DNA of 64,000 nt from Nocardiopsis flavescens. GTDB taxonomy: Bacteria > Actinomycetota > Actinomycetes > Streptosporangiales > Streptosporangiaceae. The notes under the pieces are model-generated. The model did not search any database. It worked only from the letters and a program-made list of their open reading frames with translations, and was not told the origin of the DNA. Position numbers and translations under genes: made by a program. Location: assembly GCF_900141985.1 (NCBI RefSeq), contig NZ_FQZK01000027.1, positions 1 to 64,000 on the forward strand, written 5' to 3'. The number at the start of each line of letters is the position of its first letter. Position 1 is the first letter of the stretch. Shown piece after piece: positions 1 through 6,670 of this stretch.

Positions 1-1
1 G

Positions 2-604
2 GCCGGTGACGTGGTCATTGCGACCGATGAGCACCCCTTCTGGGTCCCCGACTTGAAGGCGTGGGTCGACGCGATCGACCTGGTCCCGGGTATGTGGTTG
101 CAGACCTCCGCCGGTACCTGGGTCCAGGTCAACGCGATCCAGGCCTGGTCCCAGTCCGCCACGGTCCACAACCTGACGGTCCAGGGTGTTCACACCTACC
201 ATGTGGCCACGGGGTCCCTCGACGTCCTCAACCACAACTGTGATAATGGTGGTTTTAAAAACCCAGTCACGGCCAGTGAGATAAGTGATATCAATGAGAG
301 TTTCGGGGGAAGAACTCTATTGCATGGATCCCCCGAGGGGACTCTGGCCAATGCAAGTAGGTGCACGGGTTTTTGGCGGAAATCTGCTGTGATTATTCGA
401 GATGTCGCAGGTGGTCACATGTTCGATAATGGAAACAAGCGTACTGCTCACGCTGTTGTCGCAAATCTCATGGAGCGTAACAACATTATTAGTGGCCCTA
501 CTAATGATGATCTTTGGGGGGTGATTGCTGCTGTGAGTGATTCGAGAAAGCCTGGCCATACGATGGATGTGGACGGAATTGCGTCGAGGTTGAGGGGGTG
601 CTAA
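2..604 (+). CDS. Polymorphic toxin C-terminus: HINT domain plus Doc/Fic-like toxin domain (5' end outside window)
   Basis: The reading frame is open from base 2, so only the last ~200 residues are present. The first ~75 residues look like a pretoxin HINT (intein-like autoprocessing) domain: AGDVVIATDEHPFWV near the start, a GVHTYHV segment and a terminal VLNHN where such domains cleave. The remaining ~120 residues carry HMFDNGNKRTA (bases ~415-450), matching the Fic/Doc core H-x-F-x-x-(G/A)-N-K-R. Doc proteins phosphorylate EF-Tu and Fic proteins AMPylate targets; which reaction applies here is unknown. The acidic residue usually at motif position 5 is Asn, with Asp one place earlier. Base composition drops sharply at about base 238, where the toxin domain begins, which suggests domain replacement. 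A putative immunity gene overlaps the stop codon. Confidence 0.85.
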   Translation, partial: AGDVVIATDEHPFWVPDLKAWVDAIDLVPGMWLQTSAGTWVQVNAIQAWSQSATVHNLTVQGVHTYHVATGSLDVLNHNCDNGGFKNPVTASEISDINESFGGRTLLHGSPEGTLANASRCTGFWRKSAVIIRDVAGGHMFDNGNKRTAHAVVANLMERNNIISGPTNDDLWGVIAAVSDSRKPGHTMDVDGIASRLRGC

Positions 605-867
605 TGGGGTCTCCTCGCCGACTTGATATCGAAGGTTTGTTGGAGCGCTTGGGGAACTATGAGATCACCGCGATCCTTAAATTTGACCACGAGAGAAGGA
701 TGGATGTGATTAAACCTTGGACCTTGGTTCTCTCTGGTCCTGGGGTGGGGGGTGCTTATTTGATTCGCATTGAGGGTGCAAGTTTATCTGAGTGTTTGGA
801 GGCTGGAATTGAACGATTGAAGGATTCCTCTGGGTTGACTCTTTTTTTGGATGAATTTGAGATTTAA
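604..867 (+). CDS. Putative immunity protein for the upstream Doc/Fic-like toxin
   Basis: An 87-residue protein whose ATG overlaps the toxin stop (TAATG, bases 602-606), implying translational coupling. An upstream GTG at 598 is less attractive. No family is recognised; the protein is small, mildly acidic at its C-terminus (FLDEFEI), with no signal peptide or membrane segment. It shares the unusually AT-rich codon use of the toxin domain and differs from everything downstream, so the two probably moved together. The immunity role rests on position, size and composition only, as is normal for polymorphic toxin loci. Confidence 0.7.
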   Translation: MGSPRRLDIEGLLERLGNYEITAILKFDHERRMDVIKPWTLVLSGPGVGGAYLIRIEGASLSECLEAGIERLKDSSGLTLFLDEFEI

Positions 868-912
868 TTATTTAGTTTCGGGCTGGAGTCCGATGTGAAC
901 GAGGAATCTATC

Positions 913-1095
913 TCACAGGTCGGGGCGATACTGTAGCCGACTCAGCCTTGACTGGACGGCTCCGCTTGACTCCGGGGCGTAGGCTGAAAAGTGGCCCTCC
1001 AGTCGCTCCCGGTCCTTGATCGCTATGCTTGTCTTCCTGCTGTGGTGGGCGGACAGGTTGTCCCATGCGGGATCGCAGCCGCGGCTCACGCCCAA
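913..1095 (-). pseudogene. IS630-family transposase C-terminal remnant
   Basis: The minus strand encodes WDNLSAHHSRK, then DRERLEGHFSAYAPE. These match the C-terminal half of IS630-type transposases (usually WDNLSAHxS, DREWLxVxxLPAYAPELNPVExVW). The segment after AYAPE is degraded: the NPVE block with the last catalytic acid is gone and the frame stops about 18 residues later. No N-terminal half, inverted repeats or TA target duplication could be found. It is best read as an insertion-sequence scar between the toxin/immunity pair and the repeat mosaic. Confidence 0.6.
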
Positions 1096-1144
1096 TGGTC
1101 GCTATTCGCGATGGATATCAGAAGGTGTTGCTTTCATGCTGGGG

Positions 1145-1640
1145 CGCGCGGGGTGGGGCCGCGCGTACCTGCTCGCCGCGCCGCTGGGGGTTGTCCACCC
1201 GCCCGGAGTGCTCGGCCGCAGTCGGAGGGTGTCGCTCCCACGCGAGGTCGCGCGGGGTAGGGCCGTGGATACCTGCTCGGCCCGACCGCAGGGGGTGTCG
1301 GGGCACGCTCCCGCATGCTGCGCCCGAGGGGGTGGGACGGACTCCGAGGTTTCCAGGACGGTCACCGCTTGGGAAGGCACAGACCGGCGGAGCCGGATCC
1401 GCCCCCACGATGCAACGGAGGGCAGACGGACAGGCAGACACGTGGGCCGCACGTCCGGGGTGGTGGGGGTGTGCTGTCCGGGGGCGGGTCCGGGCGAGGC
1501 CTGCCCCGCCCAGCCACGTAGGAACGGAGGAAAGGTCCACCTGCACAGCCGCGGTTGCTCCCGACCTCGCTTGGAACACCAGCCCCAGACGTAGTGACCC
1601 GCACCCAAGTACCCTCCCGCACCACAACGGGCCGGGGCCG
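1145..1640 (+). repeat. Repeat mosaic A: unit U and conserved core (direct copy of 57375-57930)
   Basis: No convincing gene lies between 1096 and 2578. This stretch aligns with ~57375-57930 in the same orientation. The offset is constant at 56292 bases from 1381 to ~1630 (core), and 56230 near base 1191 (unit U, GGTTGTCCACCCGC onward). The core contains stretches of ~50 identical bases, such as 1461-1510. Open frames exist on both strands but look like GC-rich shadows. Function is not recognised. Confidence 0.8.
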
Positions 1641-1684
1641 CCAGCACGCAGGCCCGCGCCGCCCTCACCCCCGCGCGGCCGGGT

Positions 1685-1935
1685 GAGCAGGTACGCGCGG
1701 CCCTACCCCGCGCGACCTGAGCTGGGAGCGACACCCTCCGGCTATGGTCGGGGGCTCCAGGCGGGTGGACAACCACCATTGGCTGAGTGGAGCAGGTACG
1801 CGCGGCCTTCACCCCCAGGGGTTCGCGGAGCCGAGTACGCCCTCGCCAGCCCCCTGGAGCCGGGGTGTCGATCAACGCTCACGGGTTGTGCCTGGGGCCC
1901 CAAGACAGTGCACGTTTCACCCCCTATGGCGTTGG
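1685..1935 (-). repeat. Repeat mosaic A: inverted unit U and inverted module V
   Basis: Bases 1685-1775 are an inverted, ~90 base imperfect copy of unit U seen at 1187-1276. Both share the GGAGGGTGTCGCTCCCA block and the CGCGGGGTAGGGCCGCGCGT block. Bases ~1790-1935 are an inverted copy of module V at ~57255-57400, sharing GATCGACACCCCGGCTCCAG and GAGGGCGTACT. The modules are therefore shuffled and flipped between the two loci. Confidence 0.7.
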
Positions 1936-1984
1936 GAGGGCATGGGTGGGCTCTACGTACGGGCCGCTCCTCGCGCCCCCCACC

Positions 1985-2290
1985 CTTTGTAGGGGGCATT
2001 CCTCCCGTCTCAAGGGCTGGGCTGGGATCGCCTCGCTTGACCCAGCCCCGGATCACACCCCCACCGCTCCGGACGTGCATCGAACGCGCCCGCCCTGCGG
2101 TCTGCCGTGCGCCGACTGCGCCGGGGCCAGGTCTACGCTCCGCTGGCCGCCGTTTCCAAGCGGTTGAGCTTTTGGAGAACTCCGGTCGAGCTCTCACCCC
2201 CGCGACCTGAGCGGGGAGCGACACCCTCCGGCTGTGGCCGGGGCCGCGGTCCGCCGACCGGCAGTGGCCGGGCGCTCCGGTTCGGAGAAC
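1985..2290 (-). repeat. Repeat mosaic A: diverged inverted core and second inverted unit U
   Basis: Read on the minus strand, ~1985-2170 is a diverged copy of the 1345-1630 core: matching blocks include CACACCCCCACC, CCGGACGTGC and TTTCCAAGCGGT in the same order. Bases ~2193-2250 repeat the GGGAGCGACACCCTCCGGCT block of inverted unit U. Divergence is much greater than between the two main core copies, so this looks like an older duplication. Confidence 0.55.
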
Positions 2291-2530
2291 AACCACCATG
2301 GCGCAGGGCCCGGTCCGGCCCCGGGCTTGCGGCCTGGCGCTCCGGTTCGGCGGAAAACCACTACGGCACAGACTCCGGGGCACCGGCCTGTGGCCGGGCT
2401 CCCCGGCCCGGCGAAGAACCACCAGGGCGCAGGCCCGGCTCACCGCACCGCTTGCGGTCCAGCCCTCCGGGCCGGAGAGAAACCACTACAGCACAGGCCC
2501 CCGGCGCCCCACCCCGCCCCGGTGCGGGAC
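2291..2530 (+). repeat. Tandem ~61-65 base repeats ending mosaic A
   Basis: Four head-to-tail units begin at 2291, 2356, 2417 and 2481. Each starts with a block like AACCACTACGGCACAG, followed by ~45 bases of CCGG-rich sequence (for example GGCCGGGCTCCCCGGCCCGG). The same unit recurs at 58073, 58127 and 58189 in mosaic B. The array ends directly before the Imm32-like gene. Confidence 0.75.
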
Positions 2531-2578
2531 CATGGAGGCCCGGCCCCTGCCGGGAAGGTCCACCGGGGAGGGCGACGG

Positions 2579-2980
2579 GTGCGGGCACTGTACGCGGAGA
2601 CGACGGGCGAGTCCCTGCTCTCCGGAACCCCGGCCGAACTCCTCGCCCTGGCCGGGCTGCTCCGGGAGGGCGGCGGCGACCTCGCCCTGCCCCCGGTCGC
2701 CGACCCCGCGCCCTACGACCGGGCGTTGGCGGAGGTCCGTGTTCGGCACCGGGCCACGGGGAAGGTCCGGATCCGGGTGGACGGCGGCACCCTGGTGATC
2801 GGGGGCGCACCGGAGTATCTCGCCGTCCTCGCCGAGAGCGTCGCCGGCTTCGCCGCGGACCCCGACGCCGGCCCCCGCCACCACCTGCACGTCGAGCACT
2901 TCCCCGACCACTTCTACCTGGCCGGGGACTCCGCGCCGCTCGTCGTCGGGTTCTCCGGGGACGCCCCCTCCGGGGCCTGA
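2579..2980 (+). CDS. Imm32-like immunity-family protein
   Basis: A 133-residue soluble protein starting at GTG 2579 behind the ribosome site GGGGAGGG; an in-frame GTG at 2522 has no such site. It has the layout of small actinobacterial proteins assigned to the Imm32 immunity family: GTPAELLALAGLLREGG, then DPAPYD, VRIRVDGGTLVIGG, a helical stretch ending AGFA, and HLHVEHFPDHFYLAGDSAPLVV near the C-terminus. Imm32-type proteins are also scattered away from toxins, so the target here is unknown; the nearest toxin (1-604) already has an overlapping partner. The last 67 bases run antisense to the end of the MFS gene. Confidence 0.7.
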   Translation: MRALYAETTGESLLSGTPAELLALAGLLREGGGDLALPPVADPAPYDRALAEVRVRHRATGKVRIRVDGGTLVIGGAPEYLAVLAESVAGFAADPDAGPRHHLHVEHFPDHFYLAGDSAPLVVGFSGDAPSGA

Positions 2981-4245
2981 GCCGCCCGGGGACCTCCCGG
3001 CGCCCGTCCCGAGCGGTCGGCCAGGGCACCCGCCAGGAGCACCACGGCCAGGCCCGCCAGCGGGACCACCATCAGACCCGTGCGCAGCGAGGTGGCGTCG
3101 GCGATCGCCCCCACCACCGGCGGCGAGCACAGGAACCCCACCCGCATCAGCCAGCTCACCAGTGCCAGCCCGGTCCCCGGCTTGAGCCCGCGCAGCTCGT
3201 CGGCCGCGTGCATGGCCGAGGGGATGAGCGTGGCCACGCCGAACCCGGCCGCCGCGAACCCCGCGATCGTGCCCGGGACGCTGGGGAAGAGCAGCGCCGT
3301 GCCCAGGCCCAGCGCGGCGATCGCGCCGCCGGCGCGGGCCACCGCCCGCTGGCCGAACCGGTCGGTGAGCCCGTCGCCCGCGATGCGGCCGACGAACTGC
3401 GCCCCGACCAGGGCGATGTACCCGAACGCCGCCAGCGACGCCGTCGCGCCCAGGTGGTCCGACAGGTACACCGCGCCCCAGGTGCTGCCCGCGTCCTCCA
3501 CCATGATCCCGGCGATGGAGATGACCGCCAGGGCCGCCAGGACCGCGTACTTGGTCCAGGCCGCGCCGCTGACGGCGCGCCCGGCCCCCGCGCCCCCGGC
3601 GCCCGCCCGCGCCTCCTCCAGCGGCTCCACCCGGTCCGGCCCCGGCAGCGTCCAGCGGTACGCGGTCAGCGCCACCGCCGACAGCAGGACCGCGGCCACC
3701 GCCAGGTGCAGGCCCGGGGACACCCCCAGGCCGGTGGCCGCCGCCCCCATCAGGCCGCCGGTCACCGCGCCCACGCTCCACAGGGCGTGGAAGGAGTTGA
3801 GCACCGACCGCTTGTACAGCCGCTGCACCCGCAGCCCGTGCGCGTTCTGGGCCACGTCCACGATCGCGTCGAACGCCCCGGCCAGGAGCAGCGCCCCCGC
3901 CAGCGCCGCCCAGGTCGGCCCCAGCGCGGCGGCGAGCATGCCCAGCGCCGTCAGGACCGTTCCGAACGCCGCCACCCGGGCGGAGCGGAACCGGCGGATG
4001 ACCGGCCCGGCCGCCATGCCCGCGACCAGCGCTCCGGCCGGGAACGCGGCGATGGCCAGCCCGTACTCGGCGTTGCCCAGCTCCAGCGCCGCCTTGATCT
4101 CGGGGTAGCGGGGGACGAGGTTGGCGTACAGGGCGCCGTTGGTGAGGAACAGCAGGGACACCGCGGCGCGGGCGCCGCGGACCTGCCGGTCCACGGGGGT
4201 GCGGCCCGCGGGCCCGGGCGCTGTGGGGGAGTCCGGCGCGGTCAT
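2914..4245 (-). CDS. MFS transporter, probable drug/metabolite exporter
   Basis: A 443-residue integral membrane protein with about 12 hydrophobic segments and a central charged loop (PDRVEPLEEARAGAGG). The start ATG at 4245 follows GGAGGG. NGALYANLVPRYPEIK near the N-terminus and the VSFHALWSVGAV-like segment (SFHALWSVGAVTGG) resemble the FucP/YbjJ branch of the major facilitator superfamily. It is transcribed divergently from a TetR gene across two paired palindromes, the standard arrangement of a TetR-controlled exporter. The C-terminal ~25 residues are hydrophilic and overlap the convergent Imm32-like gene. Substrate unknown. Confidence 0.85.
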   Translation of the reverse strand: MTAPDSPTAPGPAGRTPVDRQVRGARAAVSLLFLTNGALYANLVPRYPEIKAALELGNAEYGLAIAAFPAGALVAGMAAGPVIRRFRSARVAAFGTVLTALGMLAAALGPTWAALAGALLLAGAFDAIVDVAQNAHGLRVQRLYKRSVLNSFHALWSVGAVTGGLMGAAATGLGVSPGLHLAVAAVLLSAVALTAYRWTLPGPDRVEPLEEARAGAGGAGAGRAVSGAAWTKYAVLAALAVISIAGIMVEDAGSTWGAVYLSDHLGATASLAAFGYIALVGAQFVGRIAGDGLTDRFGQRAVARAGGAIAALGLGTALLFPSVPGTIAGFAAAGFGVATLIPSAMHAADELRGLKPGTGLALVSWLMRVGFLCSPPVVGAIADATSLRTGLMVVPLAGLAVVLLAGALADRSGRAPGGPRAAQAPEGASPENPTTSGAESPAR

Positions 4246-4274
4246 GGGTGGGCCCTCCAGGGGAACGGCAGGGG

Positions 4275-4310
4275 TGTACGACCGTACATCCGTCGCGTAC
4301 GATCGTACAC
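4275..4310. promoter_or_regulatory. Paired TetR operator palindromes
   Basis: Two near-identical palindromes sit in the 147 base divergent gap: TGTACGACCGTACA (4275-4288) and GTACGATCGTAC (4297-4308, embedded in GCGTACGATCGTACAC). Their centres are 21 bases apart, two helical turns, so two dimers would bind the same DNA face. They are probably bound by the adjacent TetR protein to control both it and the MFS gene. Confidence 0.75.
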
Positions 4311-4392
4311 TTCCCGGTCGGGCGAACCCGGACGCGCACCCCCCGCAATCCGCGACAATGGCCCCGGTGACCGTCGGCGGAGAGGAGCCAGG

Positions 4393-4947
4393 GTGGCGAC
4401 CGGACAGGTGGACCCCGAACGCAGGGAGCGCATCATCGGGGCCGCCGCCGACCTCATCGCCCAGGAGGGCGTGGCCGGGACCTCCCACCGCAAGGTGGCC
4501 GCCCGCGCCGGGGTGCCGCTGGGGTCGATGACCTACCACTTCGCCGGCATGGACGAGCTGCTGCGCGAGGTCTTCTCCCGCTTCGCCCAGGACCTCAGCC
4601 GCCGGTTCGAGCGCCGCCTCGTGCGGGCCCGCACCCTGGAGGAGGCCCGCGAGGCCGTCACCGCCCTGGTCCACGACGAGCTGATGACCTCGCCCCGCGA
4701 ACTCGTCCTCACCCACGAGCTGTACACCCTGGCCGCCCGCCGCCCCGCCTACCGGGAGCTGACCCGGGCCTGGATGCTGCGCAGCAGGCGGGCCCTGGAA
4801 CTCCACTTCGACCCGCTCACCGCCCGCCAGGTGGACGCCCTCATCGAGGGGCTGACCATCCACCGGGCCCTGGAGCTGGAACCCCACGACCGCGCCCTGA
4901 CCATGGACGCCGTGGTCCGCCTCACCACCGTCCCGGGGGCGGGCTGA
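4393..4947 (+). CDS. TetR/AcrR family repressor
   Basis: A 184-residue regulator. The N-terminal helix-turn-helix reads RERIIGAAADLIAQEGVAGTSHRKVAARAGVPLGSMTYHF, classic for TetR proteins. The rest is a helical ligand/dimer domain. GTG 4393 is chosen because AGAGGAG lies just upstream and the HTH then begins at the usual position. It faces the MFS gene and the paired operator, so local autoregulation and exporter control are inferred. Confidence 0.88.
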   Translation: MATGQVDPERRERIIGAAADLIAQEGVAGTSHRKVAARAGVPLGSMTYHFAGMDELLREVFSRFAQDLSRRFERRLVRARTLEEAREAVTALVHDELMTSPRELVLTHELYTLAARRPAYRELTRAWMLRSRRALELHFDPLTARQVDALIEGLTIHRALELEPHDRALTMDAVVRLTTVPGAG

Positions 4948-5042
4948 GGGTGTCGGTCGCCCACCCGCGGCGACCGCTCCGGTAGAGAAAGGGGTGACGC
5001 CGCAGGCGGGCGGCGCGCTCTTTCGTCCGCGGAGAGGATTCC

Positions 5043-5804
5043 ATGGGTCATCTGGCCGACGAGGTCGCACCCGGCGTCTTCCGCCTCGGAGACGAGGTGG
5101 TCAACTTCTACCTGGTGGACACCGGCGAGGGCCTGGTCCTGGTCGACGCCGGGCTGCCCACGCACAGCTCCGGCCTCCTGGACGCGGTCTCCTGGGTGGG
5201 CGGCCGGCTGCGGGCCGTCCTGCTCACCCACGGCCACCCCGACCACATCGGCCTGGCCGCCCGCGCCCTGCACCACGAGGGGACCGCGGTGTGGGTGCAC
5301 GAGGGCGACGCCCCGCTGCTGGGCGGCGGGCCCGCCCAGGCGATGGTGCACGCCCCGCCCGAGCGCTCGATGCTGCCCTACCTGCTGCGCCGCCCGCGGG
5401 CCGCCCGGCTGCTCGCCCACCTGGAGGGGTCGGGGGCGTTCAACGCGCCGCCGGTGCCGGTGTTCTCCACCTTTGTCCACGGCCAGGTCCTGGAGGACGT
5501 GCCCGGGGCCCCGCGGGTGGTGGGCGCGCCGGGGCACACGCCGGGCAGCGCCATGTTCGTCTGGCCCGACCGCGACGTGGTGTTCACCGGGGACGCGCTG
5601 GTCACCTTCGACGCCACCACCGGGCGCACGGGCCCCACCACGATCAGCCGGATGTCCACGCACCGGGGCGACGAGGCGATGGCCTCGCTGGAGCGGCTGG
5701 CGGAGCTGGGGGAGGACGCGGTGGTGCTGCCCGGCCACGGCGAGCCCTTCCCCGACGGGCCGCGCGCCGCGGCCGAGATCGCCATCGAGCGCGGGATCGC
5801 GTAG
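5043..5804 (+). CDS. MBL-fold metallo-hydrolase
   Basis: A 253-residue cytosolic enzyme with the metallo-beta-lactamase fold. The metal motif THGHPDH is at residues ~61-67, followed by GHTPGS (third histidine), FTGDALV (bridging Asp) and LPGHGEP (last His). This set is typical of glyoxalase II-like or lactonase-like hydrolases; the substrate cannot be told. ATG 5043 follows GAGAGGA. It stands alone, 95 bases after the TetR gene and in the same direction. Confidence 0.85.
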   Translation: MGHLADEVAPGVFRLGDEVVNFYLVDTGEGLVLVDAGLPTHSSGLLDAVSWVGGRLRAVLLTHGHPDHIGLAARALHHEGTAVWVHEGDAPLLGGGPAQAMVHAPPERSMLPYLLRRPRAARLLAHLEGSGAFNAPPVPVFSTFVHGQVLEDVPGAPRVVGAPGHTPGSAMFVWPDRDVVFTGDALVTFDATTGRTGPTTISRMSTHRGDEAMASLERLAELGEDAVVLPGHGEPFPDGPRAAAEIAIERGIA

Positions 5805-6059
5805 GCGCCCGGGGCGGGGCCACCTCACCGGCCGCCCCGTGCGGTACCCCGTACCCGGCGGAGCCCTGCGTCCTCCGGCGGGCACCGCCGCCGCGGTGGA
5901 GGGCGGGCGCCCGGGAGGAACGCCGGTCGGGGACGCCGGCCGGGCCGGGACCGCGCCGCCCCCGGCGCCTGGATCCCCCCGGCCGGCCCGGCCGTGGATC
6001 CGGGAGAACCGCGGCGCCCGCACGGCTGTCTACACGGAGGACGAGATCCGCGCGACCTA
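5805..6059 (+). other. Intergenic region with a coding-like tail
   Basis: A GC-rich gap without a supportable gene. The end of one frame (5995-6063) reads WIRENRGARTAVYTEDEIRATY and then stops. It looks protein-like but has no start codon or ribosome site, so it may be the remnant of a lost gene or chance. The stop lies at the -35 box of the next promoter. Confidence 0.35.
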
Positions 6060-6094
6060 TTGACTTTCGATAGAAAACTATCGAGAATCGATAT
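6060..6094 (+). promoter_or_regulatory. Promoter and three-half-site operator of the DUF2975 gene
   Basis: TTGACT (6060-6065) is a good -35 box; 17 bases on is GAGAAT (6083-6088), a plausible -10, which puts transcription start at or beside the ATG at 6095. No ribosome site exists, so a leaderless mRNA is likely. Overlapping the promoter are TCGATAG (6067-6073), four bases, CTATCGA (6078-6084), three bases, TCGATAT (6088-6094). The same arrangement occurs at 54206-54233 beside an XRE gene. Confidence 0.7.
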
Positions 6095-6592
6095 ATGCAC
6101 AGCTACATCACCCTCGTCCTGCGCGCCGGTGTCGCCCTGGCGATCCTCGCGGGCCTGTTCGGCCAGTTCGTCGTCATCCCCGGCGCCGCCGCCGAGGAGG
6201 TCGCGTACTTCCCGCCCTACGCCCCCTTCGAGGTCCCCTACGTCGTCGTGGCGATCCTCGGCGTCGCCTGCGTGCAGGTCGCCCTGGTCGCGGTCTGGGC
6301 GCTGCTCGGGATGGTCGAGCGCGACGCGATCTTCACCTCCCGGGCCTTCCGCTGGGTCGACGTCATCATCGGCGCCACCCTCGCGGCGTCCCTGCTCACC
6401 GGCGGGGTCACCGCGCACCTGCTGTTCGCCGAGATCCCCTCGCCCGACGACGGCATGGAGCTGCTCGGGGCCCTGGGGGCCGCCGTGGTCACCACCGCCG
6501 GGGGCGTGGCCTTCGCCCTGCTGCTCGTCCTCATGCGCGGGCTGCTCAGCAAGGCCACCCGGCTCCAGGCCGAGATGTCCGAGGTCGTCTGA
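6095..6592 (+). CDS. DUF2975 family membrane protein
   Basis: A 165-residue protein with four predicted transmembrane segments, roughly residues 5-30, 47-72, 90-112 and 127-150. The layout and the VERDAIFTSRAFRWVDVI segment between TM2 and TM3 fit the DUF2975 family. These proteins are usually encoded beside a small XRE regulator (YozG type); none is adjacent here. The ATG at 6095 directly abuts the operator. Function of the family is unknown. Confidence 0.8.
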   Translation: MHSYITLVLRAGVALAILAGLFGQFVVIPGAAAEEVAYFPPYAPFEVPYVVVAILGVACVQVALVAVWALLGMVERDAIFTSRAFRWVDVIIGATLAASLLTGGVTAHLLFAEIPSPDDGMELLGALGAAVVTTAGGVAFALLLVLMRGLLSKATRLQAEMSEVV

Positions 6593-6670
6593 CCCGGTCC
6601 GCGCGGGCTCCGGGCCCCGCCCCCGGCCGCGAGCCCGCGCCGAACGACGCCCCGCCCCCGGCGCCCCGGC

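Noticed and set aside
1029..2210. Possible genes inside repeat mosaic A
   Set aside because: Several overlapping frames exist on both strands, none with a ribosome site; the sequence is explained as shuffled repeat modules. A minus-strand frame shared with mosaic B is kept only as an alternative.
2107..4947. Very long plus-strand frame (946 codons) across the MFS gene
   Set aside because: Only its 3' 184 codons (TetR) look like protein. The rest is antisense to the MFS transporter and has Arg/Pro-rich shadow composition.
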